A stretch of 64,000 nt of DNA, taken from contig JAUICV010000002.1 in the NCBI GenBank assembly GCA_030427725.1, forward strand, positions 386,436 to 450,435. Direction: 5' to 3'. Source of the stretch: Chlamydiia bacterium. GTDB taxonomy: Bacteria > Chlamydiota > Chlamydiia > Chlamydiales > GCA-2402025. Shown here in pieces: positions 43,139 through 52,098 of the stretch. The position numbers and the translations under genes were made by a program. Each line of letters starts with the position of its first letter. Within the stretch, counting starts at the first letter, position 1. Under the pieces are notes generated by a model. The model had not been told where the DNA came from and searched no databases. It was given only the letters and a program-made list of their open reading frames with translations.

Positions 43139-44004
43139 TGTATAATTTTTCTGATCTTAGGAAACGCCTGCTGGTATCAGCTGGGACATTAAGTTTTTGC
43201 GCTTTATTAATTTACTTTTCGGTATTCCCGATTGTAGAGTTGTTAATTATGGCTGTAATTGCATCAATTTCTGGGATAGCAACCTGGGAGTATTGCAACC
43301 TTTGTAAAGCAAAAGGTTTGAGTATCTATAGAAGGGTTATAGTAACAGCTGCAATTTTGGAAATCATAGCAATTTACTTGTCTATGATGTTTGCTTGGGC
43401 AGTGTTGGCCCCAATAGGTGTGCTGATCGTAGCGACTTTTATTATATTTTTCCTACATTTTAATAAAATTGAAGGTTCAATTGCAAGTATATCATCCCAG
43501 ATTTTTGGTTTGATGTACGTGGCAGTCCCACTCGGGCTCATGCTCAAAATTTTATATCCAGACCTTTCCTCTCATTTTAATATTCAAGACGGGAGACTCT
43601 GGTTTGCGTATTTAATTTCTGTGAGTAAAATTACGGATGTTGGAGCATATTTTGGAGGTCGGTTAATTGGAAAAAGAAAGTTGGCTCCTATTTTGAGTCC
43701 TAACAAAACATGGGAAGGTGCTATTGTTGGGTTTGTTTTTGCTATTGCTTTAAGTCTTGTCTTTGCAGGGTTTGGTAAGTTATTTGGATTTCAATCACTA
43801 GAGTTATCTCTTCTCAATTCTGTCTTACTTGGGGGAGGCATAGCTTTAGCTTCGCAGTTAGGAGATTTAGCAGAATCACTTCTTAAAAGAGACGCAAATA
43901 TAAAAGATAGTAATTCTCTTCCCGGTCTTGGCGGGGTATTGGACACTTTGGATTCACTGTTATTTGCTATTCCTGTCCTGTATTTTTATCTACACACGGT
44001 TTAA
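43135..44004 (+). CDS. cdsA: phosphatidate cytidylyltransferase
   Basis: CdsA makes CDP-diacylglycerol from phosphatidic acid and CTP in the inner membrane. The 289-residue polytopic protein ends with the family signature SLLKRDANIKDSNSLPGLGG (about 248-267) and KTWEG (about 188-192). It feeds PgsA. The order uppS-cdsA-cmk-plsC is the chlamydial one. Confidence 0.95.
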   Translation: MMYNFSDLRKRLLVSAGTLSFCALLIYFSVFPIVELLIMAVIASISGIATWEYCNLCKAKGLSIYRRVIVTAAILEIIAIYLSMMFAWAVLAPIGVLIVATFIIFFLHFNKIEGSIASISSQIFGLMYVAVPLGLMLKILYPDLSSHFNIQDGRLWFAYLISVSKITDVGAYFGGRLIGKRKLAPILSPNKTWEGAIVGFVFAIALSLVFAGFGKLFGFQSLELSLLNSVLLGGGIALASQLGDLAESLLKRDANIKDSNSLPGLGGVLDTLDSLLFAIPVLYFYLHTV

Positions 44005-44014
44005 TAGGATAGAA

Positions 44015-44698
44015 ATGATTATAGCGATAGACGGACCTTCTGGAACTGGAAAATCTACTGTGGCGGCACTTTTAGCTGACAGGCTGGGGTTTGTCTATTT
44101 CAATAGCGGAGCTATGTATAGAGCCTTAGCGTACGAAATTTTCACTAAATTTCATGAAACCTTCGAAGATAAAGATATTTTATCGGTTTTGAAAACTTTT
44201 GACTTTGATGTTCAAAAAATTGAGGGCCACTATAAATTTTTTTCAAATGGAGAAGAAGTTACTCTTAGTATTTATCAGGAAAAAATTTCTAAACTTGCGT
44301 CACTTATTGCTAAAAGGCCATTTGTCAGGGAGTGCTTATTGCCTGTGCAGCGGGCTTTTGGAAAAAAAGGGGATGTTATTTTTGATGGAAGAGATATCGG
44401 TACGATTGTGTTTCCTGATGCTGATTTAAAGATTTACTTGGATGCTAAACCTGAGATCAGAGCAGAAAGAAGGTTAAAGCAGTATAAAGAGTCTTTTCCA
44501 GACAAAGCACCCAGTTTCAATTATGAGACAGTTTTGAAAGATGTCATTGCCAGAGATTCTCAAGATATGAAAAGAGAAATAGCTCCTTTGAAAAAAGCCA
44601 GCGATGCTATTTATCTTGATGCTTCGTTTTTGACCATTGCCGAAGTGCTTCAAAAGATGGAGCAATTGATTGATAAAAGAGGGAACAATGAAAGTTAG
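44015..44698 (+). CDS. cmk: cytidylate kinase
   Basis: Cmk phosphorylates CMP and dCMP. I choose the ATG at 44015 because AGGA lies five bases upstream and the protein then begins MIIAIDGPSGTGKST with the P-loop at 7-15. The longer frame start at 43928 would lie inside cdsA. The 227 residues show FNSGAMYRA, FDGRDIGTIVFPDAD and the RLKQ lid. CMP is released in phospholipid synthesis by neighbouring enzymes. Confidence 0.94.
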   Translation: MIIAIDGPSGTGKSTVAALLADRLGFVYFNSGAMYRALAYEIFTKFHETFEDKDILSVLKTFDFDVQKIEGHYKFFSNGEEVTLSIYQEKISKLASLIAKRPFVRECLLPVQRAFGKKGDVIFDGRDIGTIVFPDADLKIYLDAKPEIRAERRLKQYKESFPDKAPSFNYETVLKDVIARDSQDMKREIAPLKKASDAIYLDASFLTIAEVLQKMEQLIDKRGNNES

Positions 44699-45359
44699 TT
44701 GGGCTAATAAAAAAAAGATGTCTCTTGTTTATAGAGTTGTCAATTTTTTGGCTTGGGGTATGCTTAGACTTTTCTACAGGGTTAAAATTTATGGACTTGA
44801 ACATTATTTTGAGGGACCAGCTGTTATTGCAGCAAATCATGCATCATATTTAGATCCTCCCTTAATAGGCACTAGTTGGCCAGAAGATATCCATTACTTA
44901 GCAAGGGAAGGTCTTTTCAAAAATCGGTTATTTGGAAGTTTTATCTCCAAGCTAAATTCTCATCCACTCAAGGGTGGAGCGGGAGATGTTGGAGTGTTTA
45001 AAACAGTTTTGAAACTTTTGACTCAAGGTAAAAAGGTCATTTTATTTCCTGAAGGCAAGAGGACGTTTAATGGAGAGTTTTCTTCAATCAAACCAGGATT
45101 GGGTCTTTTGGTAATGAAATCAAATTCTTCCATTATACCCACGTATGTTTTTGGAACATTCAAGGCTTGGCCCCGTACTAAAAAATGGCCTAAAGTTTGG
45201 TCTACTCTTGGATGTGTTTTTGGATCTCCTATATCGGCCAAAGATTTTGAGAATTTAGATAGAAAAGCTGCTCAAGAAATGATGACGCAAAAATATGTTG
45301 AAGCGTTAAAAGGCTTGAAAAAGTGGTATGAAGATGGAGCCCAGGGCTCTCCACCATGA
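44688..45359 (+). CDS. plsC: 1-acyl-sn-glycerol-3-phosphate acyltransferase
   Basis: PlsC acylates lysophosphatidic acid to phosphatidic acid, the substrate of CdsA. I choose the ATG at 44688, which has AGAGGGA upstream, over the TTG at 44670. The 223-residue protein has NHASYLDPP (HX4D, about 49-57), FPEGKRTF (about 119-126) and a hydrophobic segment near 15-30. The start overlaps cmk by 11 bases. Confidence 0.93.
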   Translation: MKVSWANKKKMSLVYRVVNFLAWGMLRLFYRVKIYGLEHYFEGPAVIAANHASYLDPPLIGTSWPEDIHYLAREGLFKNRLFGSFISKLNSHPLKGGAGDVGVFKTVLKLLTQGKKVILFPEGKRTFNGEFSSIKPGLGLLVMKSNSSIIPTYVFGTFKAWPRTKKWPKVWSTLGCVFGSPISAKDFENLDRKAAQEMMTQKYVEALKGLKKWYEDGAQGSPP

Positions 45360-45438
45360 TCTGTAAGACATAAGGTGTTGCCTCGGGATTAAATTTGTTA
45401 ATTTTCTAGAGTTTTTCAATAAATTATCCGGTTTATAG

Positions 45439-46131
45439 ATGAAAAAGATTGTTTTTGTATTTTTGATTGCCTTTTGCGTATGTTTTAAAACCTATTCCGA
45501 ACAAAAGTTGTTAGTAGCCTTACATGGTTTTTTACGCTCGACTGGCAATTTCAGTAAGTTTCATGAAGAATTTACTAAAAGAGGTTGGAGTGTTTTTAGG
45601 TGGAGCTATCCGTCACGAAGCAAAACGATTTCTGAACTTTCTAATGACTTTGTAGACATTTTAATTGAGTTTGAAAAAAAACACCCCGATGTTGAGATAA
45701 ACTTTGTTTCCCACTCACTTGGAGGGTTAATTCTTAGAAAGTCAGTTAATCATCCAAAATTTCCCAAAAAATATAAATCGTCTAAAGTGGTGCTCATAGC
45801 ACCTCCAAACCAAGGTTCTTCTTTTGGTAGATTTTTAGGTCAATATAAGCCAATGAGACTTCTAGCTGGTAAAAAAGCAGGAAAGGATCTTTTTACAAAG
45901 GATGACTTTTCGCATTTGGGAAACTTTCCTCCTTCGATGAAAGTTTTAGTGATAGCTGGAACCTGTGGTTTTAATCCTTTGATTAAGGGGAAAAATGACG
46001 GGAAAGTTGGTGTTTCAGAAACAAAACTTTCCACTCCCTACGAGTACAAAGAAGTGTATGCAGGCCATAGTTGGATTTGTCATTCAGGAAAAACGCTCAA
46101 ATATGCGTGGGATTTTTACCAGTCAAAATGA
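45439..46131 (+). CDS. secreted alpha/beta-hydrolase (lipase-like)
   Basis: This 230-residue protein has a signal peptide (residues 1-21, MKKIVF to FKTYS). The mature part begins with an oxyanion-type LHGFLRS loop (about 29-35), a nucleophile elbow SHSLGGL (about 91-97), a possible acid in NDGKVGVSE (about 184-192) and His in AGHSWICHS (about 210-218). This is the layout of small triacylglycerol lipases and PGAP1-like esterases. It may act in the envelope, or outside on host lipids. Substrate unknown. It is 79 bases after plsC, so could share its transcript. Confidence 0.75.
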   Translation: MKKIVFVFLIAFCVCFKTYSEQKLLVALHGFLRSTGNFSKFHEEFTKRGWSVFRWSYPSRSKTISELSNDFVDILIEFEKKHPDVEINFVSHSLGGLILRKSVNHPKFPKKYKSSKVVLIAPPNQGSSFGRFLGQYKPMRLLAGKKAGKDLFTKDDFSHLGNFPPSMKVLVIAGTCGFNPLIKGKNDGKVGVSETKLSTPYEYKEVYAGHSWICHSGKTLKYAWDFYQSK

Positions 46132-46132
46132 G

Positions 46133-46297
46133 TTATTTTTTTGATTTAATTCTGAAAAATTTCATGAGTGGGTTTTTTAGAAGTGCAGCAAAAAATACCA
46201 CGTTCAATAGTCCTAATAAAACAAAAAATATTTTCATGAATGGGCCAAAGGTTGCATTCTTTGGAGAAAAAACGCAGGCGATTATTTTATCCATCAT
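46133..46297 (-). CDS. putative small membrane protein (54 residues)
   Basis: The minus strand between the lipase and trxA has a short frame from ATG at 46297 (a second ATG at 46294) to TAA at 46133-46135, one base from the lipase stop. It encodes a polar head (MMDKIIACVFSP), a single hydrophobic helix (FMKIFFVLLGLLNVVFFAALL, about 20-40) and a basic tail. The charge pattern suits a single-pass membrane peptide. No strong ribosome site is seen. The plus-strand frame over the same bases looks like its shadow. Confidence 0.4.
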   Translation of the reverse strand: MMDKIIACVFSPKNATFGPFMKIFFVLLGLLNVVFFAALLKNPLMKFFRIKSKK

Positions 46298-46376
46298 AAG
46301 TTGTCCCAGTTTAGTAGCTGTAAATCTAATGATATATTAGAATCAATGATCTAACAAAAGTAAAGGAGTTTCCGAA

Positions 46377-46694
46377 ATGGCAGATATCATTCATATAGAC
46401 GATAACACATTCGATGAAAAAACAAAGCAAGGGGTTGTTTTAGTAGATTTTTATGCAGATTGGTGTGGTCCGTGTAGAATGCTCACACCTGTTCTTGAGG
46501 AAGTTGCTAACGAAATGCAAGGAAAGGTTACATTTGCAAAAGTTGATATAGATAAAAATCAAAAGTCAGCAGGTGCTTGTCAAGTGACGTCAGTGCCAAC
46601 CGTTGTCCTTTTCAAAGATGGAAAAGAAGTTAATCGCCTTGTTGGATTAAGAGATGCTGATGGTCTTAAACAATTTATTTCTTCTGTTGTTTAA
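46377..46694 (+). CDS. trxA: thioredoxin
   Basis: This 105-residue cytoplasmic disulfide reductase has the active site WCGPCRM (about 29-35), preceded by VDFYADW, and the cis-proline region SVPTVVLFKDGK. AAAGGAG lies before the start. In Chlamydia trxA also stands next to trmL (spoU), mip and aspS in the same convergent layout. Confidence 0.97.
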   Translation: MADIIHIDDNTFDEKTKQGVVLVDFYADWCGPCRMLTPVLEEVANEMQGKVTFAKVDIDKNQKSAGACQVTSVPTVVLFKDGKEVNRLVGLRDADGLKQFISSVV

Positions 46695-46726
46695 ACAATT
46701 GTAGTTTCAAAAATATAAGACTTTAG

Positions 46727-46762
46727 AAATGAGCCGTATGAATTTCCATACGGCTCATTTTT
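46727..46762. terminator. terminator between convergent trxA and trmL
   Basis: A 14-bp perfect stem (46727-46740 with 46747-46760) and a six-base loop end in T residues. It serves trxA and may act in both directions. The trmL stop codon (46755-46757) lies inside the right arm. Confidence 0.85.
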
Positions 46763-47216
46763 GTGCGTGAAAACAAAAGTGTTGCTGTCTAAGAGCTTCA
46801 TATGATGCGATCGCAACGGTGTTTGATAAATTTAGGCACCTAACACCAGTTCTCATAGGAATAGTTACAATTTTTTCTGGATGTTTTTCTACGACAAAAG
46901 AAGGGAGGCCATGAGTTTCAGCACCAAAGATTAACGCGCAGTTTTCTGTGTAGTTTGGTTCAGTGTAAAGTTTTTTGCCATGACTCGAGAAAAAGTAAAA
47001 AGGCGATTGTTCTTGATTAAGGTAGCTTGAAAGGTCATCAAAGAAAGAAACGTTAACCTCGTCTATATAATCCAGACCAGCTCTTTTTAAATACCTGTCT
47101 GAAAAAGAAAATCCTAAGGGTCTTATCAAAACGAGTTCGAAGCCTGTAACACTACAAGTTCTTAATATGTTGCCGGTATTTTGAGGGATTTGAGGTTCAA
47201 AGAGAACTATTTTCAT
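46755..47216 (-). CDS. trmL: tRNA (cytidine(34)-2'-O)-methyltransferase TrmL
   Basis: This SPOUT methyltransferase of 153 residues methylates the wobble ribose of tRNA-Leu in E. coli. It has PQNTGNILRTC (about 11-21), LRRAG-like KRAGLDY, FGAETHGLP (about 99-107) and MRTGVRCLNLSNTVAI, the SAM-binding knot. The start codon sits only two bases after the T run of the mip terminator and lacks a ribosome site. Confidence 0.93.
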   Translation of the reverse strand: MKIVLFEPQIPQNTGNILRTCSVTGFELVLIRPLGFSFSDRYLKRAGLDYIDEVNVSFFDDLSSYLNQEQSPFYFFSSHGKKLYTEPNYTENCALIFGAETHGLPSFVVEKHPEKIVTIPMRTGVRCLNLSNTVAIASYEALRQQHFCFHAQK

Positions 47217-47218
47217 AT

Positions 47219-47259
47219 AAAAAAAAGAAGAGCTTCTTAACTTGAAGTTGAGAAGCTCT
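47219..47259 (-). terminator. intrinsic terminator of mip
   Basis: On the minus strand a hairpin (AGAGCTTCT / AGAAGCTCT at 47229-47237 and 47251-47259, with an inner AACTT/AAGTT pairing) is followed by TTCTTTTTTTT. The T run stops two bases from the trmL start codon. Confidence 0.82.
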
Positions 47260-47271
47260 ATAAACTATAAA

Positions 47272-48105
47272 TTAACGAACTGCGTTTGTGTCATCATCAG
47301 CATCGTCAGCAGCTAAATCTGCATCATCATCATCTGCTTCAATGGAGTCTGTTGTTGCAGCAACTTCCTCTTCTTGTTCAGGCGCGGCATTAGCTTTGAT
47401 AACTTCGATTTCAAATGTTAATAAAGAGTTTGGAGGAAGATACCCACTTGTTCCGTAACCAAATTCTGGGTGGATGTAAAGAGTTCTTTTTTCACCTTCT
47501 TTCATCCCAACGATTCCCTTACTAAATCCAGGGATAGTTTCATCTAGAGAAATCATCTCTTCTTCTTTTGATTCGCCAAAAACTTTTCCGTCTAGAAATG
47601 TTCCTTTGTATTTGATAAGAGGAGAGAAGTGTTCTTGAACAACATCGCCTTCACCTTGCTCTTTAACTTTATATTGAAGTTTATTCTCTTCCAAGGAAAC
47701 GATGCCGTCTGTTTCGCTGTTTATTTTTAAAAATTCTTCTGCCTTGGCTAAGTTTTCTTCAGAAACTTTTTTAAACTTTTTTTCTTGGTCTTTTGAAATA
47801 GCTTGTACACACTCAGCCTCACTCATAGGTGATTCAATGCCAGCTGATGCATCTTGGATGCCCTTCACCACCTTTGCCATGTCAAATTCAAAACCCAAAG
47901 ATTCTAAATTTTTTCCAATAAGATGGCCAAATGCTTCTGAAACAACAGAAGGGTCTGTTGCTGTAGAGACAGTTTCTTCTGTAGGAGTAGAAGTCTCAGG
48001 TGTATCAACGGGGCCTTCTTCGGTAAAAGCTCTTGACTGAAAGGAAACGAGTCCTATCAGTAAGGTCATAATGGTTATTAAGTTTGATGTAAATTTTCTG
48101 TTCAT
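47272..48105 (-). CDS. mip: FKBP-type peptidyl-prolyl isomerase (Mip-like)
   Basis: This exported foldase of 277 residues has a signal peptide (1-27), a helical dimerisation region (about 50-140) and an FKBP domain (about 150-240) with the substrate pocket YKGTFLDGKVFGES, LDETIPGFSKGIVGMKEGEKRTLYIHPEFGYG and LLTFEIEVIKA. Mip of Chlamydia and Legionella promotes infection. The last 40 residues are almost entirely Asp, Ala and Glu, an acidic tail I do not expect in Mip proteins. It is upstream of trmL and downstream of aspS. Confidence 0.93.
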   Translation of the reverse strand: MNRKFTSNLITIMTLLIGLVSFQSRAFTEEGPVDTPETSTPTEETVSTATDPSVVSEAFGHLIGKNLESLGFEFDMAKVVKGIQDASAGIESPMSEAECVQAISKDQEKKFKKVSEENLAKAEEFLKINSETDGIVSLEENKLQYKVKEQGEGDVVQEHFSPLIKYKGTFLDGKVFGESKEEEMISLDETIPGFSKGIVGMKEGEKRTLYIHPEFGYGTSGYLPPNSLLTFEIEVIKANAAPEQEEEVAATTDSIEADDDDADLAADDADDDTNAVR

Positions 48106-48154
48106 TGTTGTCTCCTATAAATTGGAAAAACTCACTTTAATATAGTTGTAATGT

Positions 48155-49942
48155 TTAGATCAAAGAAATTTCTTGTGTGTCTGTTTTAAGAAATAGTTCT
48201 TTTAATTGCCCGTCAGTAACAGCTGAGGGTGATTTCATCATTAAGTCCGAAGCGTTTAATGTTTTAGGAAATGCTATGACATCTTTAATGTTTTCTGTAT
48301 CACATAAAATCATAGCGATTCTGTCAAGACCCAGGGCTATTCCTAAATGAGGAGGTGTGCCATATTTTAATGCTTCCAAGAAAAAGCCCATTTTTTCTTT
48401 GAGATCATTTTCAGATAATTTTAATTTTTCAAAAATTTTATCCTGTAGTTTTTGATCGTGAATTCTTTGAGATCCTCCACCTATTTCATATCCGTTAAGT
48501 ACGATGTCATACGAATAAGATTTTGCTTTTAAGGGATCTTGGTCTAATAGTTCAATATCCTCATGGCGTGGAGAGGTGAAAGGGTGGTGGACGGAATTTA
48601 AGCGGTTTTCTTCTTCATCCCATTCAAAAAGTGGAAAATTTGTAACCCATAAAAATTTATACGTTCCAGATGTAATTAGATTTCTTTCTCGTGCTATATG
48701 ACGTCTAAGATGATCTAAAGACTGGTTAACACAAGATTCACTACTTGCTGCAAATAAGAGTAGATCTCCTGATTCAACTTCAAACCTATTTGTGAGTTGT
48801 TGAAGGAGAGAGTCAGAAAAAAACTTCACAATGCTAGATGTGTATACCGCGTCATCTTTTTTCATCCATGCGAGGCCTTTTAGACCGAAGCTTGAAACAA
48901 TTTGAGTGTACTCATCAATTTTTTTTCTAGATAATTCAGCTCCACCTTTTACGCACAGTCCCTTTATCGCACCACCTGCTTCCAATTGTGATTTAAAAAC
49001 CGAAAAATCACTTTGTTTAGCAAGGTCGTCGATTCTAACAAGAGGCATTCCGAAGCGGAGGTCTGGTTTATCAGTCCCATAAATTTCCATACATTCTTCA
49101 TATGATAATTCTTCAAAGGGAGCTGAGATATCTAGATCAAGACAAGCTTTAAAAATTCCTTTCAGAATATTTTCTGTAATTGATTTGATTTCATCAGGTG
49201 TCCCAAAGCTCATTTCAATATCAACTTGTGTGAATTCAGGCTGCCGTTCAGCTCTTAAATCTTCATCACGAAAACAAGGAGCGATTTGGTAATAGCGATC
49301 TAATCCTCCGATCATAAGCAACTGTTTATAAAGCTGAGGTGACTGGGGTAGAGCATAAAATGAGCCGGGGTGTATCCTGGAGGGGACCAAATAATCTCTA
49401 GCTCCTTCTGGAGTGGATTTGGAGAGAATAGGGGTTTGTACTTCTAAAAAGTCATTTGTATCTAAGATATTTCTTATTGCCAACATGGCCTTATGTCGGA
49501 TTTTTAAATTCTCTAAAATGATGCCCTTTCTGATGTCTAAGTAACGATAGGTCAATCGTAGCTCTTCGTTAACTTCTGTTTTATCGTCATTGATAACAAA
49601 CGGGGGGACCTGAGCTTTTGAAAGAACTTGAAGGCTTTCCGGTAAGATTTCTATGTCACCTGTAGGCATGTTTTTGTTAGACATCCCTTCAGCTCTAAGT
49701 TTAACAGTTCCTTTTACCGAAACAACCCATTCATTTTTCAATGAGCTTGCTAGCTCTTGAAGTTTTTGGTCTTGATTGGGATCAAAAATAATCTGAGTCA
49801 TCCCATATCTATCTCTGAGTGAAATGAATGTAATGCCGCCAAGGTCTCTGCTTCGATGTACCCATCCGGAGAGTGTTACAGATTGTTCTGCGTCATTTTT
49901 TCTAAGTTCTCCACAGGTGTGAGTTCTTCTGAAATCAAACAT
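48155..49942 (-). CDS. aspS: aspartyl-tRNA synthetase
   Basis: This class II synthetase of bacterial type has 595 residues: OB-fold anticodon domain (about 1-110), motif 2 FRDEDLRAERQPEFTQ (about 217-232), a GAD insertion, and motif 3 with GIALGLDRIAMIL near 540. In bacteria lacking AsnRS it can charge both tRNA-Asp and tRNA-Asn; whether that holds here needs the rest of the genome. It lies downstream of hisS (62-base gap). Confidence 0.97.
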   Translation of the reverse strand: MFDFRRTHTCGELRKNDAEQSVTLSGWVHRSRDLGGITFISLRDRYGMTQIIFDPNQDQKLQELASSLKNEWVVSVKGTVKLRAEGMSNKNMPTGDIEILPESLQVLSKAQVPPFVINDDKTEVNEELRLTYRYLDIRKGIILENLKIRHKAMLAIRNILDTNDFLEVQTPILSKSTPEGARDYLVPSRIHPGSFYALPQSPQLYKQLLMIGGLDRYYQIAPCFRDEDLRAERQPEFTQVDIEMSFGTPDEIKSITENILKGIFKACLDLDISAPFEELSYEECMEIYGTDKPDLRFGMPLVRIDDLAKQSDFSVFKSQLEAGGAIKGLCVKGGAELSRKKIDEYTQIVSSFGLKGLAWMKKDDAVYTSSIVKFFSDSLLQQLTNRFEVESGDLLLFAASSESCVNQSLDHLRRHIARERNLITSGTYKFLWVTNFPLFEWDEEENRLNSVHHPFTSPRHEDIELLDQDPLKAKSYSYDIVLNGYEIGGGSQRIHDQKLQDKIFEKLKLSENDLKEKMGFFLEALKYGTPPHLGIALGLDRIAMILCDTENIKDVIAFPKTLNASDLMMKSPSAVTDGQLKELFLKTDTQEISLI

Positions 49943-50004
49943 CTAAAATAATTCCTTTGTCTCTAACGGTATTGCGCCGATTATAATAGGTTTTTAATTT
50001 TTTT

Positions 50005-51303
50005 CTAAGTGCAAGCTTTAGAAAGTTTTTCTAAATGCGAAACGATTGAGTCTATAGGGACATTTTCAGATGACCTTGTCTCTAAATTTTTAAGCTGAAT
50101 AATATTTTGAGAAAGCTCATCTTCTCCCAAAATTGCGCAGTACTTGAAGCCTTTTTGCGAGGCGTCTTGAAGAGATTTTTGCATTTTTTTTGTTTTAAAG
50201 GGCATTTCGGCAGATATTTTTTTTGATCGGAGTCTACAAAGAATAGAGAAAGTGGCTTGCTCAGCTTCTTTTCCTAGCGCTATTAAATAGACAGTAGGTT
50301 TAAGAGTTTCATGGATTTTTGTGTTTTGACCTTTCATAGTTAATAAAATACGTTCTATGCCCGCAGCAAAACCCATAGAGGGCAGGTCTTGTCCCCCAAG
50401 TTCTTTCAAGAGTCCGTCGTAACGGCCTCCTGCACCAATTGAGCTCTGAGCGCCAAGTGTCTCAGAGGTGATTTCAAAAACCGTTTGGTTATAATAATCA
50501 AGGCCTCTTACTAGTTTTGAAGTAATTGTAAATGAAATTCCGTTCTTAGCCAAAATTTCACAGGCCTTATCAAAATGGTCAGCGGCGGGTTTTGATAAAT
50601 AATCTAAAATACTAGGAGCTTCAGCAAGGATCTTTTGATCAGAAGAGTCTTTTGAGTCTAGAATTCTTAGGGGGTTTTTTGAAAGCCTCTCTTGGCTGTC
50701 TCGAGAAAGATCTTTTTCGTAAGGGGTTAAATATTTAATCAGGGCTGTCTTGTAATTGTCGCGAGAGTCTTTATCTCCGACAGAGTTTAGTAACAGGTTC
50801 AGGTTTTTTATGCCGAGTCTTTTATAAATAGAAAGGGATAGGTCAATGATTTCGACATCCTGATACGGAGAGTTGTCTCCAATGGCTTCTATTCCGAATT
50901 GGTGAAATTGTCTATATCGGCCTGCTTGCGGCCTGTCGTAGCGGAAAAAAGGGCCAATATAAAATAGTTTATGGAGGCTTCCACTTTGTTGAAAATGATT
51001 GTCAACGAAGGCTCTAATAACTGGAGCAGTACCTTCTGGTCGAAGGGACATTGATCTTTTTCCTTTATCTTCGAAGGTATACATCTCTTTCGAAACGATA
51101 TCTGAGCTGTCACCAGAAGATCTGCAAAAAAGATCTGTTTGTTCAAAAATAGGAGTTCTGATTTCTTGGTAACCAAAATCATGAGCTGTTTGCTTTAAAA
51201 CAGATTCAATATAATTCCATAGAGATGAGTCTTTCCAACCCTCTTCTTTTTTGACAGGGTTAGGGACGATATCAAACGTGCCTTTAGGGGCGCTGTATTG
51301 CAT
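50005..51303 (-). CDS. hisS: histidyl-tRNA synthetase
   Basis: This class II synthetase of 432 residues has motif 1 near RTPIFEQ, motif 2 FRYDRPQAGRYRQFHQFG (about 116-133), the histidine loop LVRGLDYYNQTVFE (about 262-275), and GFAAGIERI motif 3. The order hisS-aspS-mip-trmL is conserved in Chlamydia. Confidence 0.97.
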   Translation of the reverse strand: MQYSAPKGTFDIVPNPVKKEEGWKDSSLWNYIESVLKQTAHDFGYQEIRTPIFEQTDLFCRSSGDSSDIVSKEMYTFEDKGKRSMSLRPEGTAPVIRAFVDNHFQQSGSLHKLFYIGPFFRYDRPQAGRYRQFHQFGIEAIGDNSPYQDVEIIDLSLSIYKRLGIKNLNLLLNSVGDKDSRDNYKTALIKYLTPYEKDLSRDSQERLSKNPLRILDSKDSSDQKILAEAPSILDYLSKPAADHFDKACEILAKNGISFTITSKLVRGLDYYNQTVFEITSETLGAQSSIGAGGRYDGLLKELGGQDLPSMGFAAGIERILLTMKGQNTKIHETLKPTVYLIALGKEAEQATFSILCRLRSKKISAEMPFKTKKMQKSLQDASQKGFKYCAILGEDELSQNIIQLKNLETRSSENVPIDSIVSHLEKLSKACT

Positions 51304-51365
51304 AATAAAGTCTAGGGTTTTTCAGTGGAGTATATATAAGATGAGAGAAAAAGGTAAATGATTTA

Positions 51366-52001
51366 CTAAGCGCCTTTGGATTCCCCTAGCAGATTTTGTA
51401 AATGTCTAATCCAGATATATAAATGTGATTTTTCTCCGGCAGAGAGAAATTCATCGTGAAGCTGCTGAATTAGTTTGAAAAAAGGGATAGGGAACCACTC
51501 CTCTTCAGTGTACTTTTGTAAATAAAAGGCTAAATTATGTTCATCATTTTCTGGGAAATGGTGAATCATTTGCAAAAATTCATTCACTTTTTTGATGTTT
51601 GCAGATGTTGGAGTTTGTCCCTTTGTGCTTGAAAAAAAATGCATAGCTAAATTGTGCCAGCTTGTTGAAAAACTTTTAGCAAAATTTGGATCGTTGGAAG
51701 GGTCTTCGTCTCTAATGGTAATAAGAAGGTTTAGGATATTTCTGATGTCTACTAGTACAGAGTCATGACTTAAAACTCCCTGGCTTCCAGCTTTTTCAGG
51801 GATCATCCTGTTAAGTATTTTTTTAAAGAAAAAAAGAATAGAACTTCCCAAAGCAGTTTTTGTATTATGTTTATTATTTGAAACATCATAATCTTCCATT
51901 GAAGCTGAGTTTTTCTGCTTATAACCCTCGATTTTTTGCACTCTGAGGCGCTCTTTATCGTCCCTTTTTACGGGCCTTATGGGTTTATTTAAATCACTCA
52001 T
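51366..52001 (-). CDS. hypothetical protein upstream of hisS
   Basis: I do not recognise this 211-residue protein. It has a charged, disordered head (1-45) and a weakly hydrophobic segment SSILFFFKKIL (about 54-64). The rest is helical with many aromatic residues: WHNLAMHFF, a Pro/Thr linker, YTEEEWFPIPFFKLIQQLHDEF, and HLYIWIRHLQNLL at the end. There is no signal peptide. It lies 62 bases before hisS on the same strand and is divergent from uhpC, so it could be the first gene of the hisS transcript. Function unknown. Confidence 0.65.
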   Translation of the reverse strand: MSDLNKPIRPVKRDDKERLRVQKIEGYKQKNSASMEDYDVSNNKHNTKTALGSSILFFFKKILNRMIPEKAGSQGVLSHDSVLVDIRNILNLLITIRDEDPSNDPNFAKSFSTSWHNLAMHFFSSTKGQTPTSANIKKVNEFLQMIHHFPENDEHNLAFYLQKYTEEEWFPIPFFKLIQQLHDEFLSAGEKSHLYIWIRHLQNLLGESKGA

Positions 52002-52098
52002 TCAGGTATTCTCCTAGGGAAACGGTTGTAGCTTCAATATAAATATTATTTTGTATATTTTGAAGTTTATTCTCGATGAAAGAATGATAGGTTAAGTT

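Noticed and set aside
46071-46340. 89-codon plus-strand frame after the lipase
   Set aside because: It begins inside the lipase gene and its later part mirrors the minus-strand small membrane protein; no ribosome site.
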